Notes under the pieces: model-generated | Seen by the model: the letters and a program-made list of their open reading frames with translations, nothing else | Databases searched by the model: none | What the model was told of the DNA's origin: nothing | DNA from: an uncultured Bacteroidales bacterium | GTDB lineage: Bacteria > Bacteroidota > Bacteroidia > Bacteroidales > Paludibacteraceae | Length of the DNA stretch: 39,690 bases | NCBI GenBank assembly: GCA_902774995.1 | Contig: CACYKR010000008.1 | Location: forward strand, 1-39,690 | Reading direction: 5' to 3' | Program-made: the position numbers and the translations under genes | Part shown: piece by piece, positions 24,883-32,290 of the stretch | Layout of the letters: each line of letters starts with the position of its first letter | Position numbering within the stretch: position 1 is the stretch's first letter

Positions 24883-26418
24883 CTAAAAGAGGCTCTTGAT
24901 CTTTGCAATCACGTCATCTACCTTGTCGGCAGCGAGCATGAGCTGAACGGTCTTGAGCATGCCGACAGACTCGATCGAGTTGAGGTACAGCTCTACCATG
25001 TCGGTGAGACCCGGGATCTTATTGAGGTCCTCTTTGCTCTCTTTCCAGATGATGTCGGTTGCACCGAGGACACCTTCCGCCACCCTGCGGGTGTCGCCGG
25101 TAGCCCAGAGCTCTTTCAAGAGGTCCATGATCTCCTGTGCATCGTTCGGCTGGATCGGAGCACCGTCCTCGCGGGTACCGCCTTTGTAGTACTCGATGAT
25201 AGCAGCCAGACCGAGAACCAGACCCTTCGGCAGCTCGCCCTTGCGCTCCAGATACACCTTCAGACCCGGCAGGTCGCGTGTCTCGAATTTCGGGAAGGAG
25301 TTGAGCATGATCGAGGTTACCTGGTGATCCACATACGGGTTGTTGAAACGCTCGAGTACGGACTCGCCGTAAGCTTTCAGTTCCTCCTTCGGCAGGTTGA
25401 GGGTCTCCAGAAGTTCGTCGAACATCACCATGTGGATGTACTTACCGAGTACGTCGTGGTTGCAAGCGTCGCGGACGATATTCACGCCGGAGAGGTAACT
25501 TACCGGGCTCAGCACGGTGTGCGGACCGTTGAGCAGCGTCACTTTGCGCTCATGGTACGGCTTCTCGCTCTCTGCGATGAGGACGTTCAGACCGGCTTTG
25601 TTAGCAGGGAACTCAGCCTCTAACTCCTCGATACTCATGTTCTCCGGTTTCTCGATTACCCAGAGGTGGAAAATCTCAGCCTGCACAACGAGGTTGTCGT
25701 TGTAACCCACTTTCTCCTGGATCTCAGCGATGTCTTTGCGCGGGAAGCCCGGTACGATACGGTCCACGAGGGTAGCGCAGACGTAGTTGTATTTCTCGAA
25801 CCACTCTTTGAAGCCTGCGTAGTCTGCTCCGAAATCGTCTTTCCAGAGCTCGATATACTTGCGGATGCAGTCTTTGAGGTGGTGTCCGTTGAGGAAGATC
25901 AGCTCGCACGGCATGAAGATCAGACCCTTGGTGGGGTCGCCGTTGAAGGTCTTATAACGGCGGAAGAGGAGCTGCACCAGTTTGCCCGGATACGAACTTG
26001 CCGGAGCGTCGGTGAACTTACACGAATCATCGAAAGTGATACCCGCCTCGGTGGTGTTGGAGATGACGAAACGAATCTCCGGCTGCTCTGCGAGCGCCAT
26101 GAATGCCCAGTTCTGGGTGTAGGGGTTCAACGCGCGAGAGATGACATCGATACGCTCCAGACTGTTTACTGCCTTACCATCCAGACGGCCCTGCAGGTTC
26201 ACGTGATACAAGCAGTCCTGGCCGTTGAGCCACTCCACCATACCTTTGTCAATCGGCTGGACAACAGCTACAGAACCGTTGAAGTTGGTCTTTGCGTTCA
26301 TGTTCCAAACGATCCAGTCCACGAATGCCCGGAGGAAGTTACCCTCACCAAACTGGATGATTTTCTCGGGAGCGACACTCTTCGGCGCGGTCCACTTGTT
26401 CAATGCTTTTTTTGCCAT
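24883..26418 (-). CDS. uxaB: tagaturonate reductase (altronate oxidoreductase)
   Basis: UxaB reduces D-tagaturonate to D-altronate with NADH, the step before UxaA. The 511-residue protein belongs to the mannitol dehydrogenase family. The nucleotide-binding start IIQFGEGNFLRAFVDWIV, the FVISNTTEAGITFDDSCKF region, the catalytic-domain LVDRIVPGFPR and the Lys-x-x-x-x-Asn/His stretch HERKVTLLNGPHTVLSP are visible. It is slightly longer than the roughly 480-residue enterobacterial enzyme. It is the first gene of its operon, with a promoter at 26481-26512. No regulator such as ExuR is visible nearby. Confidence 0.95.
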   Translation of the reverse strand: MAKKALNKWTAPKSVAPEKIIQFGEGNFLRAFVDWIVWNMNAKTNFNGSVAVVQPIDKGMVEWLNGQDCLYHVNLQGRLDGKAVNSLERIDVISRALNPYTQNWAFMALAEQPEIRFVISNTTEAGITFDDSCKFTDAPASSYPGKLVQLLFRRYKTFNGDPTKGLIFMPCELIFLNGHHLKDCIRKYIELWKDDFGADYAGFKEWFEKYNYVCATLVDRIVPGFPRKDIAEIQEKVGYNDNLVVQAEIFHLWVIEKPENMSIEELEAEFPANKAGLNVLIAESEKPYHERKVTLLNGPHTVLSPVSYLSGVNIVRDACNHDVLGKYIHMVMFDELLETLNLPKEELKAYGESVLERFNNPYVDHQVTSIMLNSFPKFETRDLPGLKVYLERKGELPKGLVLGLAAIIEYYKGGTREDGAPIQPNDAQEIMDLLKELWATGDTRRVAEGVLGATDIIWKESKEDLNKIPGLTDMVELYLNSIESVGMLKTVQLMLAADKVDDVIAKIKSLF

Positions 26419-26480
26419 AGGATTTTGATTTTATTAAATGAATTGATATATGTTGTCTCCGTATTTTTTACTTTGCGTTG

Positions 26481-26512
26481 CAAAGTTACATAAAAAAAAT
26501 GACATACGCAAA
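26481..26512 (-). promoter_or_regulatory. Bacteroidota-type promoter of the uxaB operon
   Basis: On the minus strand TTTGCGTATGTCA starts at 26512, then a T run, then TAACTTTG at 26488-26481. TTG to TA is 23 bases. It is 62 bp upstream of the uxaB start. Confidence 0.8.
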
Positions 26513-26573
26513 CGTACACCATTCTTTTTACCTTTTTTACACATTTTCGTCAATTTTTCCACATGTAGGTCTG

Positions 26574-27542
26574 CTATCCCACGTTGAACTGGCTTCCTCC
26601 TATGAACTCCCGGAGGATAGAGGTGCGCGGGATACAGGCGGCTTCCAGGCCCTCGAAGAAACTGAGGTAACGGAGCAGTTGCTCGGCAGTCTTATACTCT
26701 TCGGCGACGGCCGGTACGGTCTGGAGCGCAGCCTCGACGGCGTATTGTATTGCCGGCAGCTCGTAGAGCATGGAGGTGTCAAACAGCGCATCCGCCTGCT
26801 CTTGGAAGGGTTCAATCCATTTGCTCTCTCCCTCCCGCACGGAAGGCCATTGGGCGATAGTCATCTGCGGGCTCTTGCCGCGGGTGCGCAGGTCACGGCT
26901 CATGCGCCTAAGCAGGCGGTGGACGTACGTCGGGATCCAGTGCTCGCCGTCCAGCGAGACGGGACTCATGGGAGCGGCATAGACCTTGTACTTGCGCGAA
27001 GCGGGTATATGCTCCGTGAGGAGAGGGTTCAGCGCATGAATACCCTCTATCACCAATATGTCTCCGTCATTCAGGCGCAAGGTCTCGCCGTTGTACTCTC
27101 TCTTGCCGGAGAGGAAGTTGAAGGTAGGCAGCGCCACCTCTCGGCCCTCTATCAGACCGTTGAGGTTTTCGTCCAGCAGCTTGAGGTCAAGCGCATAAAC
27201 GCTCTCGTAGTCTGCCCCGCCGTTCTTCGAGGCCGGCACATCTTCCGCCTCCAGAAACCAGTTATCCAGCGACAAGGCGACCGGCTGTCTGCCGTGGTTG
27301 AGGAGCTCCAGACAGAGTTTATGGCTGGTGCTGGTCTTGCCGCTGGAGGAGGGTCCGGCGATGAGTACCACGCGCACCTTCCTCCGCGCAGTTATCTCCT
27401 GCGCTATCGAGGCGAGTTGCCGCTCGTGGTAGGCTTCCCCGTCACGCACCAGCTCCTCAGCCCTGCCGCTCTCGATCATCTCGTTGATATACGCCACACG
27501 GCGTTGGGACTCAGGTATTATTGGAGATTTTATATTTGACAT
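26574..27542 (-). CDS. uridine-kinase-like nucleoside kinase, short form
   Basis: A 322-residue P-loop kinase. It has the Walker A motif IAGPSSSGKTSTS, then SLDNWFLEAEDVP, NGGADYESVYALDLKLL, LPTFNFLSGKREYNG and ILVIEGIHALNPLLT. The later stretches include RLLRRMSRDLRTRGKSPQ and the C-terminal ILREFIGGSQF. These match the large Bacteroidota nucleoside kinases, which usually have about 550 residues with an N-terminal TGS/threonyl-tRNA-synthetase-like half. That half is missing here. I chose MSNIKSPI at 27542. A longer reading to 27587 is encoded by TCAAATAT-type junction repeats. It follows priA by 28 bp in the tdk-priA unit, so a nucleotide-salvage role fits; the substrate is inferred. Confidence 0.88.
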   Translation of the reverse strand: MSNIKSPIIPESQRRVAYINEMIESGRAEELVRDGEAYHERQLASIAQEITARRKVRVVLIAGPSSSGKTSTSHKLCLELLNHGRQPVALSLDNWFLEAEDVPASKNGGADYESVYALDLKLLDENLNGLIEGREVALPTFNFLSGKREYNGETLRLNDGDILVIEGIHALNPLLTEHIPASRKYKVYAAPMSPVSLDGEHWIPTYVHRLLRRMSRDLRTRGKSPQMTIAQWPSVREGESKWIEPFQEQADALFDTSMLYELPAIQYAVEAALQTVPAVAEEYKTAEQLLRYLSFFEGLEAACIPRTSILREFIGGSQFNVG

Positions 27543-27570
27543 TTTATATTTGACATTTGATATTTGATAT

Positions 27571-29580
27571 TTATACGGGATCGACATCGACGATTACCTT
27601 TACGTTTTTATTCGTTGAAATCGAGGAAACATAGTCTATCGCCTCTCTCAGCCTCCGTTTGGCTTCGGCTATGTTCGCGCCGCTCTCGATACGGAGTGTG
27701 AGTTCCCGGATGACGTACGCCTGGACACGCTCCACGGACGGCACGATGACTCCCGACACGCGGTTGCCGAAGATACGGGCGAGGTGCTGTTGGAGCCGGG
27801 TAGCATACGCATGCACCCTTACGGCGTTATGGTCTCTCATCTGCAGGCGGATGAGCCGGCAGAAAGGCGGGTAGGAAAAAGTCTTCCGCTCGGCTACCTG
27901 CGCCTCGTAGAGCGCGCGGTAGTCATGGCGGGCGACGATTTGCAGTATGTCGTTAGCGGGGTTGAACGTCTGGATCCAGACCTCGCCTTGCACGCCTTTG
28001 CGTCCTGCCCGCCCCGCTACTTGCTCCAATAGCTGGTAGGCACGTTCATAGGCACGGAAATCCGGTTGGTTGAAGAGGGGGTCGGCATTGAGCACGGCTA
28101 CCAGCCGCACATCGTCGAAATGGAGCCCTTTGGTAATCATCTGGGTGCCGACCAGGATGTCGCACTCGTGGCGGGAGAAAGCATTGATGATCTCCTGGTA
28201 GGCGGAGCGGTTGCGGGTGGTATCCAGATCCATGCGCAGCACGCGTGCCTCGGGGAAGAGCGCCTGTATCTCGTCCTCTATACGCTCAGTGCCGAATCCG
28301 ACGGCTTTGTATTCTCCTCCGCAATGGGGACAGCCGGCAGGGACGGGAGTGTGATAACCGCAGTAATGGCACTGCAGTTCGTTCCGGCTTTTATGGTAGG
28401 TCATGGGTACATCGCATTGCACGCACCGCGGCGGTTGACCGCAGGCGATACATTGTATCTGAGGGGCATAGCCTCGGCGGTTCTGGAAGAGGATGACCTG
28501 TTTTTTCTCCTCCAGCACCTCGCGGATACGCGCTACGAGCGGGTCGCTGAAATGGCCGTACATCTCTTTGCGGGTATATTGCCTGCCTAGGTCGATAGTG
28601 GTGATGGAGGGCAGTTGCACCCCTCCGAAACGCTCGGTGAGCGACACCAGCCCATAGACACCTTTCTGCGCCAAAAAATACGACTCTATAGAGGGGGTAG
28701 CGGTGCCGAGCAGCACCCCGGCTCCGTGTATCCGGGCAAGCATAATGGCGGCGGAGCGGGCATGATAGCGCGGAGCGGGTTCCGTCTGCTTATAGCTCGG
28801 TTCGTGCTCTTCGTCCACGATCACCAGACCTATATCGGGTATGGGGAGGAACACCGTGCTTCGCGCGCCAAGCACGACACGGCCTTGCGCGCCTTGCACC
28901 TCCCGGTAGCGGGCTTCGCGCTCGGCATCGGTTAGACGGCTGTGATATACTATCAGCCGGTCACCGAAGATAGTATGCAGGCGGCTGGTGAGCTGGGTGG
29001 TAAGGGCTATTTCGGGTACGAGATACAGTACGTTTCTGCCTTGCTCCAACCGGGCGTGTATGAGGCGGATGTAGATATCGGTCTTGCCGGAAGAGGTCAC
29101 GCCGTGGAGGAGTACGATATCCTTGCCGGAGCGCCAGAAATCCTCGATTTCACCGATACTTTTCTCCTGTGCCGGGGAGAGGGTGTGCGCAGGTTCGACA
29201 GGACCGGTATAGGGCGCTATCTTCTTTTTGCGTTTAGGGGGGTCCGCTAAGCGTTTGTCCAGTCCTCCAGGTAAGGCAGCTGCCATGACTTCGCCTAAGG
29301 AACACATGTAATAACTGCTCATCCATTGCCAGAGCGAGAGTTGCTCTTTAGGAACCGGCGGTGCGTCGTTTAATACCGATGAAATCGGGCGGATCTTACT
29401 CTTCCACGCCTCGTCTATGGGCTCTGTATGAACGCGGAGCACCACGCCCCGCACCTCTTTTTTCATCAGCGGCACGAGCACGCGTGTGCCGGGAGAAGGA
29501 AGCTCCGTACCTTCCGGCACGGAATAGGTGTAGCACTCCCCGATTGCCAAGGGTAATATGACGTCAAGGAATGTAGTCAT
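27571..29580 (-). CDS. priA: primosomal replication helicase PriA, apparently without a winged-helix domain
   Basis: PriA reloads the replisome at stalled forks. The 669-residue superfamily 2 helicase has the 3'-DNA-binding domain (about 1-103, FLDVILPLAIGECYTYSVPE), the Walker A motif HGVTSSGKTDIYIRL, the DEEH box VIVDEEHEPSYKQ and HARSAAIMLAR. The zinc-binding part has paired Cys (CIACGQPPRCVQCDVPMTYH, then CHYCGYHT and CPHCGGE), and GTQMITKGLHFDDVRLV follows. Only about 30 residues separate the DNA-binding domain from the helicase start at LSPAQEKSI, where the winged-helix domain should be, so that domain seems lost. The start MTTFLDV at 29580 follows family practice; 29601 adds junction-repeat residues. 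It lies 17 bp from tdk. Confidence 0.95.
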   Translation of the reverse strand: MTTFLDVILPLAIGECYTYSVPEGTELPSPGTRVLVPLMKKEVRGVVLRVHTEPIDEAWKSKIRPISSVLNDAPPVPKEQLSLWQWMSSYYMCSLGEVMAAALPGGLDKRLADPPKRKKKIAPYTGPVEPAHTLSPAQEKSIGEIEDFWRSGKDIVLLHGVTSSGKTDIYIRLIHARLEQGRNVLYLVPEIALTTQLTSRLHTIFGDRLIVYHSRLTDAEREARYREVQGAQGRVVLGARSTVFLPIPDIGLVIVDEEHEPSYKQTEPAPRYHARSAAIMLARIHGAGVLLGTATPSIESYFLAQKGVYGLVSLTERFGGVQLPSITTIDLGRQYTRKEMYGHFSDPLVARIREVLEEKKQVILFQNRRGYAPQIQCIACGQPPRCVQCDVPMTYHKSRNELQCHYCGYHTPVPAGCPHCGGEYKAVGFGTERIEDEIQALFPEARVLRMDLDTTRNRSAYQEIINAFSRHECDILVGTQMITKGLHFDDVRLVAVLNADPLFNQPDFRAYERAYQLLEQVAGRAGRKGVQGEVWIQTFNPANDILQIVARHDYRALYEAQVAERKTFSYPPFCRLIRLQMRDHNAVRVHAYATRLQQHLARIFGNRVSGVIVPSVERVQAYVIRELTLRIESGANIAEAKRRLREAIDYVSSISTNKNVKVIVDVDPV

Positions 29581-29597
29581 TTGACATTTGACAATTG

Positions 29598-30188
29598 TCA
29601 TTTGTCTTCCGAGGCGACGGCTTTGTTGTAGCAGGCGCGGCAGAGCGGTTCGTAGCTGTCCGTTTCGCCCAAGAGGACGCGTTTGTCGGAGGAGACGAGC
29701 CGGTGGCTGACGTATGCCAGGTCGCCGCAGTGGACGCAGATAGCGTGGGTCTTATAGACGTCGTCGGCTATCGCCATCAGCGCGGGGATAGGTCCGAAGG
29801 GCACACCCTTGAAGTCCATGTCGAGGCCGGCAACGATGACGCGTATGCCGCGGTCAGCAAGTTGCTTGCACACATCGACGATACCCATGTCGAAGAACTG
29901 CGCCTCGTCGATTCCCACTACGTCGATGTCGTCCACCATGAGCAGAATATTCTGGCTGCTGTCCACGGGGGTGGACTGGATAACATTGCGGTCGTGGCTC
30001 ACCACGTCCTCTTCGCTGTAGCGTACGTCGATAGCGGGTTTGTAGATCTCGACCCGCAGTTTGGCGAACTTGGCGCGTTTCATACGGCGGATGAGTTCTT
30101 CGGTCTTGCCGGAGAACATCGACCCGCAAACTACTTCGATGGACCCTTTGCGCAAAGACGGTCCTTTGGTGTCTCGCTCAGAAAACAT
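29598..30188 (-). CDS. tdk: thymidine kinase
   Basis: A type II thymidine kinase phosphorylates thymidine in the salvage pathway. The 196-residue protein shows the P-loop [16 protein letters not shown], the Asp/Glu region [11 protein letters not shown], the lasso substrate segment and the zinc ligands CVHCGD and CRACY in the C-terminal half. The length fits the family. It is the first gene of tdk-priA-nucleoside kinase, with a promoter at 30211-30242. Confidence 0.97.
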   Translation of the reverse strand: MFSERDTKGPSLRKGSIEVVCGSMFSGKTEELIRRMKRAKFAKLRVEIYKPAIDVRYSEEDVVSHDRNVIQSTPVDSSQNILLMVDDIDVVGIDEAQFFDMGIVDVCKQLADRGIRVIVAGLDMDFKGVPFGPIPALMAIADDVYKTHAICVHCGDLAYVSHRLVSSDKRVLLGETDSYEPLCRACYNKAVASEDK

Positions 30189-30210
30189 AAACTATATAGA
30201 TTTTGCGGTA

Positions 30211-30242
30211 CAAAGGTAATGCTTTTTTTTGAATTGTGCAAA
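30211..30242 (-). promoter_or_regulatory. Bacteroidota-type promoter of the tdk operon
   Basis: On the minus strand TTTGCACAATTCAAA starts at 30242 and TACCTTTG lies at 30218-30211, 23 bases from TTG to TA. It belongs to the second promoter subtype, in which ACAAT follows the -33 box. Confidence 0.8.
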
Positions 30243-30310
30243 TAAAACCGATAAAAAACAAAATTACTCATATTGGATTACCGCTTTGTTGTTGAGGAAA
30301 TTCAAACTGT

Positions 30311-31666
30311 TCAGGCTGTCAAGCCTGTCATATCCGGCTTATAAATCAAAGGCGTTTCAGATGTTTGTTTTTGCATGAACATGGTCATATACACCGGAGC
30401 ATATACAATCTGTTCCTGTCGTTTCATATTGCCATTGCACAGTACCACTGCATGCCGGATAGAATAATCGGGGGAAGCCAACACATTGCTCAATGCCACA
30501 TGGCGTTGGTAATCCTTGCCGGACTTCACTTCTATCGGAATAATCCGGTTATCCTGCTCCAACAGGAAGTCCAGTTCTCCTTGTTTTTTGTTGTTGTAAT
30601 AATACAACTGCCAACCGTGCGCGCGGAACTCTTGCGCCACAAGGTTCTCATACACCGCTCCGTAATTGATAAGGGTGTCACCGGACAACATTTGCAAAGC
30701 GATGCCTTCCGCATACTGCGCAGCCAGCAGTCCCACATCATTCTGAAACAGTTTGAACAGCGAGCGGCTTTCGCTTAGTTTCAACGGAGCCTTCGGCTCG
30801 GATACATTGTAAGTCGGCAGTGCCACCCCCGCATCCTTCAGCCATATAAAACCGTTTTCCATGCGCGAATACTGGCGATGTTCGTTCATGTTCTTCAGAA
30901 TAAAGCGCTTGTTCTTGGCATTCAGTTCGGACGGCATCAGAGAGAAAATCTCATCAATATACAGTTTGTTGTTCGGGTCATATTGGGCGATATCCCATCT
31001 GTACAACTGCAAAATCTCGTTTTGCTTTTTTCTGACGGCCTGTAAGTCATTTGTATCCAGATAGGTCTGCACCACTGCCGGCATACCGCCAATCAGCAGA
31101 TACAGAGTCACTATCCGAAGCATGCTTTCATGCACCACTTCATCTACAGGAATGCACTCCTTCCATGATTTCTCAAGACTTTCCATCACCTGATTGCCTA
31201 CCCCAAGCGCTTGTGCAAACTCGCGCAAGTCCAAAGGGAACACCTCTTTTACATCCATGTAACCAACAGGAATGCTGCGTATATCTTTGAGCGTTACACC
31301 TAACAGGCTGCCACTCAATGCATAGAGAAAACTGCCTTCTTCAACCAGAAATTTCACCCATGTCACTACATCTGCATACACCTGTACCTCATCGAAAAAA
31401 ACAAGAGTTTTCCCTTTTTCCAGTGTTTGATGATAATAAGCACTCATGCGGAAAAGCACTTCCTGCACATTGCGGGCACCTTCAAAAATGCGACGAGCTT
31501 CTTTGTCCTCATAAAAATTGATTTCCAAGAGGTTCAACCGGGCTTTTTGGGCATATTTCCGAATGGCTAATGTCTTCCCCACTTGCCTCGCACCTGTCAG
31601 CAACAAAGCAGATCTGGAACTATTGTAATGATTTTCTATGAATTTGTCGAGATTTCTATCTATCAT
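30311..31666 (-). CDS. AAA ATPase with DUF4143 and C-terminal nuclease-like motif
   Basis: A 451-residue cytoplasmic ATPase of the AAA_14/DUF4143 family, abundant in Bacteroidetes and without a settled function. The Walker A motif is LLTGARQVGKTLAIRKYA, Walker B is KTLVFFDEVQVYAD, and the AAA part covers about 1-200. The DUF4143 part includes LPTYNVSEPKAPLKLSES and a run of Tyr/Leu helices. The last part carries a PD-(D/E)xK-like site QGELDFLLEQDNRIIPIEVKSGK. The gene is clearly richer in A+T than the core genes, which hints at recent transfer. A promoter lies at 31759-31789, with three 33-bp-spaced direct repeats between it and the start codon. It stands alone. Confidence 0.93.
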   Translation of the reverse strand: MIDRNLDKFIENHYNSSRSALLLTGARQVGKTLAIRKYAQKARLNLLEINFYEDKEARRIFEGARNVQEVLFRMSAYYHQTLEKGKTLVFFDEVQVYADVVTWVKFLVEEGSFLYALSGSLLGVTLKDIRSIPVGYMDVKEVFPLDLREFAQALGVGNQVMESLEKSWKECIPVDEVVHESMLRIVTLYLLIGGMPAVVQTYLDTNDLQAVRKKQNEILQLYRWDIAQYDPNNKLYIDEIFSLMPSELNAKNKRFILKNMNEHRQYSRMENGFIWLKDAGVALPTYNVSEPKAPLKLSESRSLFKLFQNDVGLLAAQYAEGIALQMLSGDTLINYGAVYENLVAQEFRAHGWQLYYYNNKKQGELDFLLEQDNRIIPIEVKSGKDYQRHVALSNVLASPDYSIRHAVVLCNGNMKRQEQIVYAPVYMTMFMQKQTSETPLIYKPDMTGLTA

Positions 31667-31668
31667 AC

Positions 31669-31745
31669 GTTACTTTTCTAAAAGGTTTTGTGGGTAATTA
31701 TGTTACTTTTCCAATATCTTTTTAGCATTATCTTGTTACTTTTCC
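31669..31745. repeat. three direct repeats at an exact 33-bp spacing
   Basis: GTTACTTTTCT at 31669-31679, GTTACTTTTCC at 31702-31712 and GTTACTTTTCC at 31735-31745. The spacing is exactly 33 bp, about three helical turns. They lie in the 5' leader of the DUF4143 ATPase gene; on that strand the unit reads GGAAAAGTAAC. Confidence 0.85.
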
Positions 31746-31758
31746 AACAAAACTGCTG

Positions 31759-31789
31759 CAAAGGTACGACTTTTTTTTGGATTGTGCAA
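31759..31789 (-). promoter_or_regulatory. Bacteroidota-type promoter of the DUF4143 ATPase
   Basis: On the minus strand TTGCACAATCCAAA starts at 31789 and TACCTTTG lies at 31766-31759, 23 bases from TTG to TA. The three iterons lie immediately downstream. Confidence 0.8.
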
Positions 31790-31981
31790 GGCTTTGGGCG
31801 TTTTTCTTTCAACTTTCGGCTTTTGGGGTTTAGTAGTATTGCGATAATTTTAAGAAAATTACGAATTAATGACGGCGGCAAAGCCGTGTCCGGATAAAAT
31901 CCGGACGCAATGAACAAAGAAAGGGCTCGCGGTACTAGCCGCGAGAGCAGGACCAAAGGGGAAGGGAAGGACACCCCCCGA

Positions 31982-32005
31982 CCCCCTCTCAGAGGGGGAG
32001 AAAGG
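31982..32005. repeat. G-rich palindromic element, inverted copy
   Basis: CCCCCTCTCAGAGGGGG (31982-31998), flanked by CCCCCCGA on the left. Read on the minus strand it matches the 7278 copy, including the trailing TCGGGGGG. Confidence 0.8.
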
Positions 32006-32028
32006 GGGAGGGAAAGGGGGAGGAAAAG

Positions 32029-32060
32029 AACAATCCCGCGAGGGAAGTCGCGGGATTGTT
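32029..32060 (-). terminator. likely terminator of the surface-protein cluster
   Basis: AACAATCCCGCGA pairs with TCGCGGGATTGTT (13 bp, loop GGGAAG). It lies 31 bases after the stop of the 50-residue gene in the direction of transcription. On the minus strand the stem is followed by the T-rich TTCTTTTCC. Confidence 0.7.
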
Positions 32061-32090
32061 TGATAGGCATGCGCCGAAGCGCAAGGGGGA

Positions 32091-32243
32091 TTAGTCGATG
32101 AACTGTATATCACCTGTCGTTGCTGTAGCAGAAGCGCCAGTTCCTACTGAAACGGTTGCGACACCTATTACCGGACCTTGCATTAGACCCATGGATGCCC
32201 ATGTAGCCATTTCCGTGCTCGGAGCAATATAATTCTTTTTCAT
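32091..32243 (-). CDS. 50-residue small peptide of a Bacteroidales type
   Basis: The minus strand gives MKKNYIAPSTEMATWASMGL and continues to a C-terminal half rich in Val, Thr, Ala and Gly that ends in GDIQFID. The MKKxYIAPxxE start is common in short uncharacterised Bacteroidales proteins, usually followed by a variable Gly- or Ser-rich tail. No strong signal peptide is seen. It lies 47 bp after the 593-residue secreted protein on the same strand and just before a likely terminator, so it is probably co-transcribed. The conserved start, a clean ATG and stop, and the position support a real gene. Its function is unknown. Confidence 0.7.
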   Translation of the reverse strand: MKKNYIAPSTEMATWASMGLMQGPVIGVATVSVGTGASATATTGDIQFID

Positions 32244-32290
32244 CTTATTATATCATTTTAAAAGTTCAACAATCAGTTATATCACTCTTC

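Larger units (their letters stand above)
31667..32090. other. 424-bp intergenic region with promoter, iterons and a hairpin cluster
   Basis: No protein gene is supported. From left to right it holds three iterons (31669-31745), the ATPase promoter (31759-31789), a run of hairpins (31872-31887, 31888-31906, 31926-31945), the inverted G-rich palindrome (31982-31998), a purine-rich G tract (to about 32022) and a strong hairpin (32029-32060). Confidence 0.75.

Noticed and set aside
30312-30327. CAGGCT-GTCA-AGCCTG hairpin as terminator of the ATPase gene
   Set aside because: The stem is only six pairs, overlaps the last codons and has no T run after it on the transcribed strand.
31669-31745. CRISPR array
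   Set aside because: The three repeats are only 11 bp with 22-bp intervals and no cas genes nearby; they fit an operator better.
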